Below are positions 63,664 to 64,000 of a DNA stretch of 64,000 nt, in pieces. The DNA comes from Ulvibacter algarum. GTDB taxonomy: Bacteria > Bacteroidota > Bacteroidia > Flavobacteriales > Flavobacteriaceae. Made by a program: the position numbers and the translations under genes. Each line of letters begins with the position of its first letter. The first letter of the stretch is position 1. A model generated the notes under the pieces. The model had not been told where the DNA came from. It did no database searches and saw only the letters and a program-made list of their open reading frames with translations. The stretch lies in assembly GCA_947488905.1 (NCBI GenBank), contig CANLBJ010000001.1, positions 372,001 through 436,000 on the forward strand, written 5' to 3'.

Positions 63664-64000
63664 TTAGTAAGCTCTTGCAGGATTACCTTCAAAGAAGTGA
63701 ATATATGCACGGTTTACAACACGATTACCTCCATCTGTAGGATAGTTACCTGTAAAGTACCAATCACCTAAGTTTTTAGGACAAGCTTTATGTAAATCTT
63801 CTACTTTCTGGAAGATAACTTTCACTTTTGATTTCACACTTTTATCTGTGATTATTTCTGCAATCTTGTCGCTTATCTCTTCATCTGTAAAAGGAGCGTA
63901 GAGCTCTTTTACGTGATTAATAACTTCACTGTCTTTTAACTCTAATTGTTTTTTACACTTATGGTAAATTTCTTCAATTATCGTTTCTGTACCTCTGTCT
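63664..64000 (-). CDS. purF: Amidophosphoribosyltransferase, C-terminal part (partial)
   Basis: The last 111 residues of a minus-strand gene that begins beyond the window; the stop is TAA at 63666-63664. It contains ELYAPFTDEEISDKI, CPKNLGDWYFTGNYPTDGG and ends NRAYIHFFEGNPARAY. I recognise this as the C-terminal tail of the long flavobacterial PurF-type enzyme, but no catalytic motif is inside the window, so the assignment rests on recall of this tail. Confidence 0.6.
   Translation of the reverse strand, partial: DRGTETIIEEIYHKCKKQLELKDSEVINHVKELYAPFTDEEISDKIAEIITDKSVKSKVKVIFQKVEDLHKACPKNLGDWYFTGNYPTDGGNRVVNRAYIHFFEGNPARAY

Overview
The window is ordinary chromosome from a marine-type member of the Flavobacteriaceae (Bacteroidota). 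The evidence is low GC, the Bacteroidota promoter signature TAnnTTTG with TTG about 19 bp upstream, a PorW/SprE type IX secretion lipoprotein, an HU-CCDC81/SPOR protein, DUF4292, DUF4254 and DUF6427-like proteins, and an ATP synthase cluster that lacks atpD and atpC. The gene content resembles the Dokdonia/Krokinobacter group, but I cannot prove a genus. No rRNA, tRNA, CRISPR array, prophage or intact insertion sequence was seen.

Layout. 1-7.1 kb (minus): partial ABC ATPase, prolyl oligopeptidase lipoprotein, DoxX, asd, mscL, alr, tdk. 7.2-9.6 kb (plus): hypothetical, DoxX-like, rsmI, uracil-DNA glycosylase family. 9.7-12.1 kb: AhpD-like protein and recJ. 12.2-19.2 kb (minus): EnvC-like activator, DUF4292 lipoprotein, TPR protein, sugar nucleotidyltransferase, dut, flippase, lipoprotein. 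19.5-28.5 kb (minus): porW/sprE, bactofilin and the ATP synthase genes. 28.9-34.9 kb: ferredoxin reductase, GT9, DUF4254, a putative type II restriction-modification pair and membrane proteins. 34.9-40.5 kb: purD, dprA, HU-CCDC81/SPOR, thioesterase, lpxH, queD. 40.5-48.8 kb: a LytS/LytTR signalling locus. 48.8-62.3 kb: hypotheticals, methyltransferase, MATE, stress protein, hydrolase, addB, ompA, kbl, addA. 62.5-64 kb: sodA, a gene remnant and a partial gene that is probably purF.

The most interesting system is at 42.8-48.9 kb. Three paralogous TPR histidine kinases of the LytS type accompany one LytTR response regulator. The spaces between these genes contain pairs of a 12-bp direct repeat, consensus RTTTYAGMARTT. 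Within a pair the repeat starts are 21 bp apart, and the second repeat is followed after 27-28 bp by a TAnnTTTG-like -7 box. Five promoters have this geometry. They face two of the kinase genes, a small secreted protein, the long leader of the third kinase gene, and a stretch without a gene that ends in an intrinsic terminator. That last stretch has no ATG and carries three copies of TTGAGG(G)AG about 34 nt apart, so it may encode a small RNA of about 210 nt. I propose that this is a LytTR regulon with its operators visible in the sequence.

Other notable items are two tandem tiny membrane proteins missing from usual gene calls (40545-40844), a C-terminal remnant resembling a DUF2459 gene behind sodA, a 10-mer (ATTTCCGAAG) strongly over-represented across genes and spacers in a window that also carries AddAB, apparently leaderless promoters at lpxH and queD, and a hairpin inside the ATP synthase operon between atpE and atpF.
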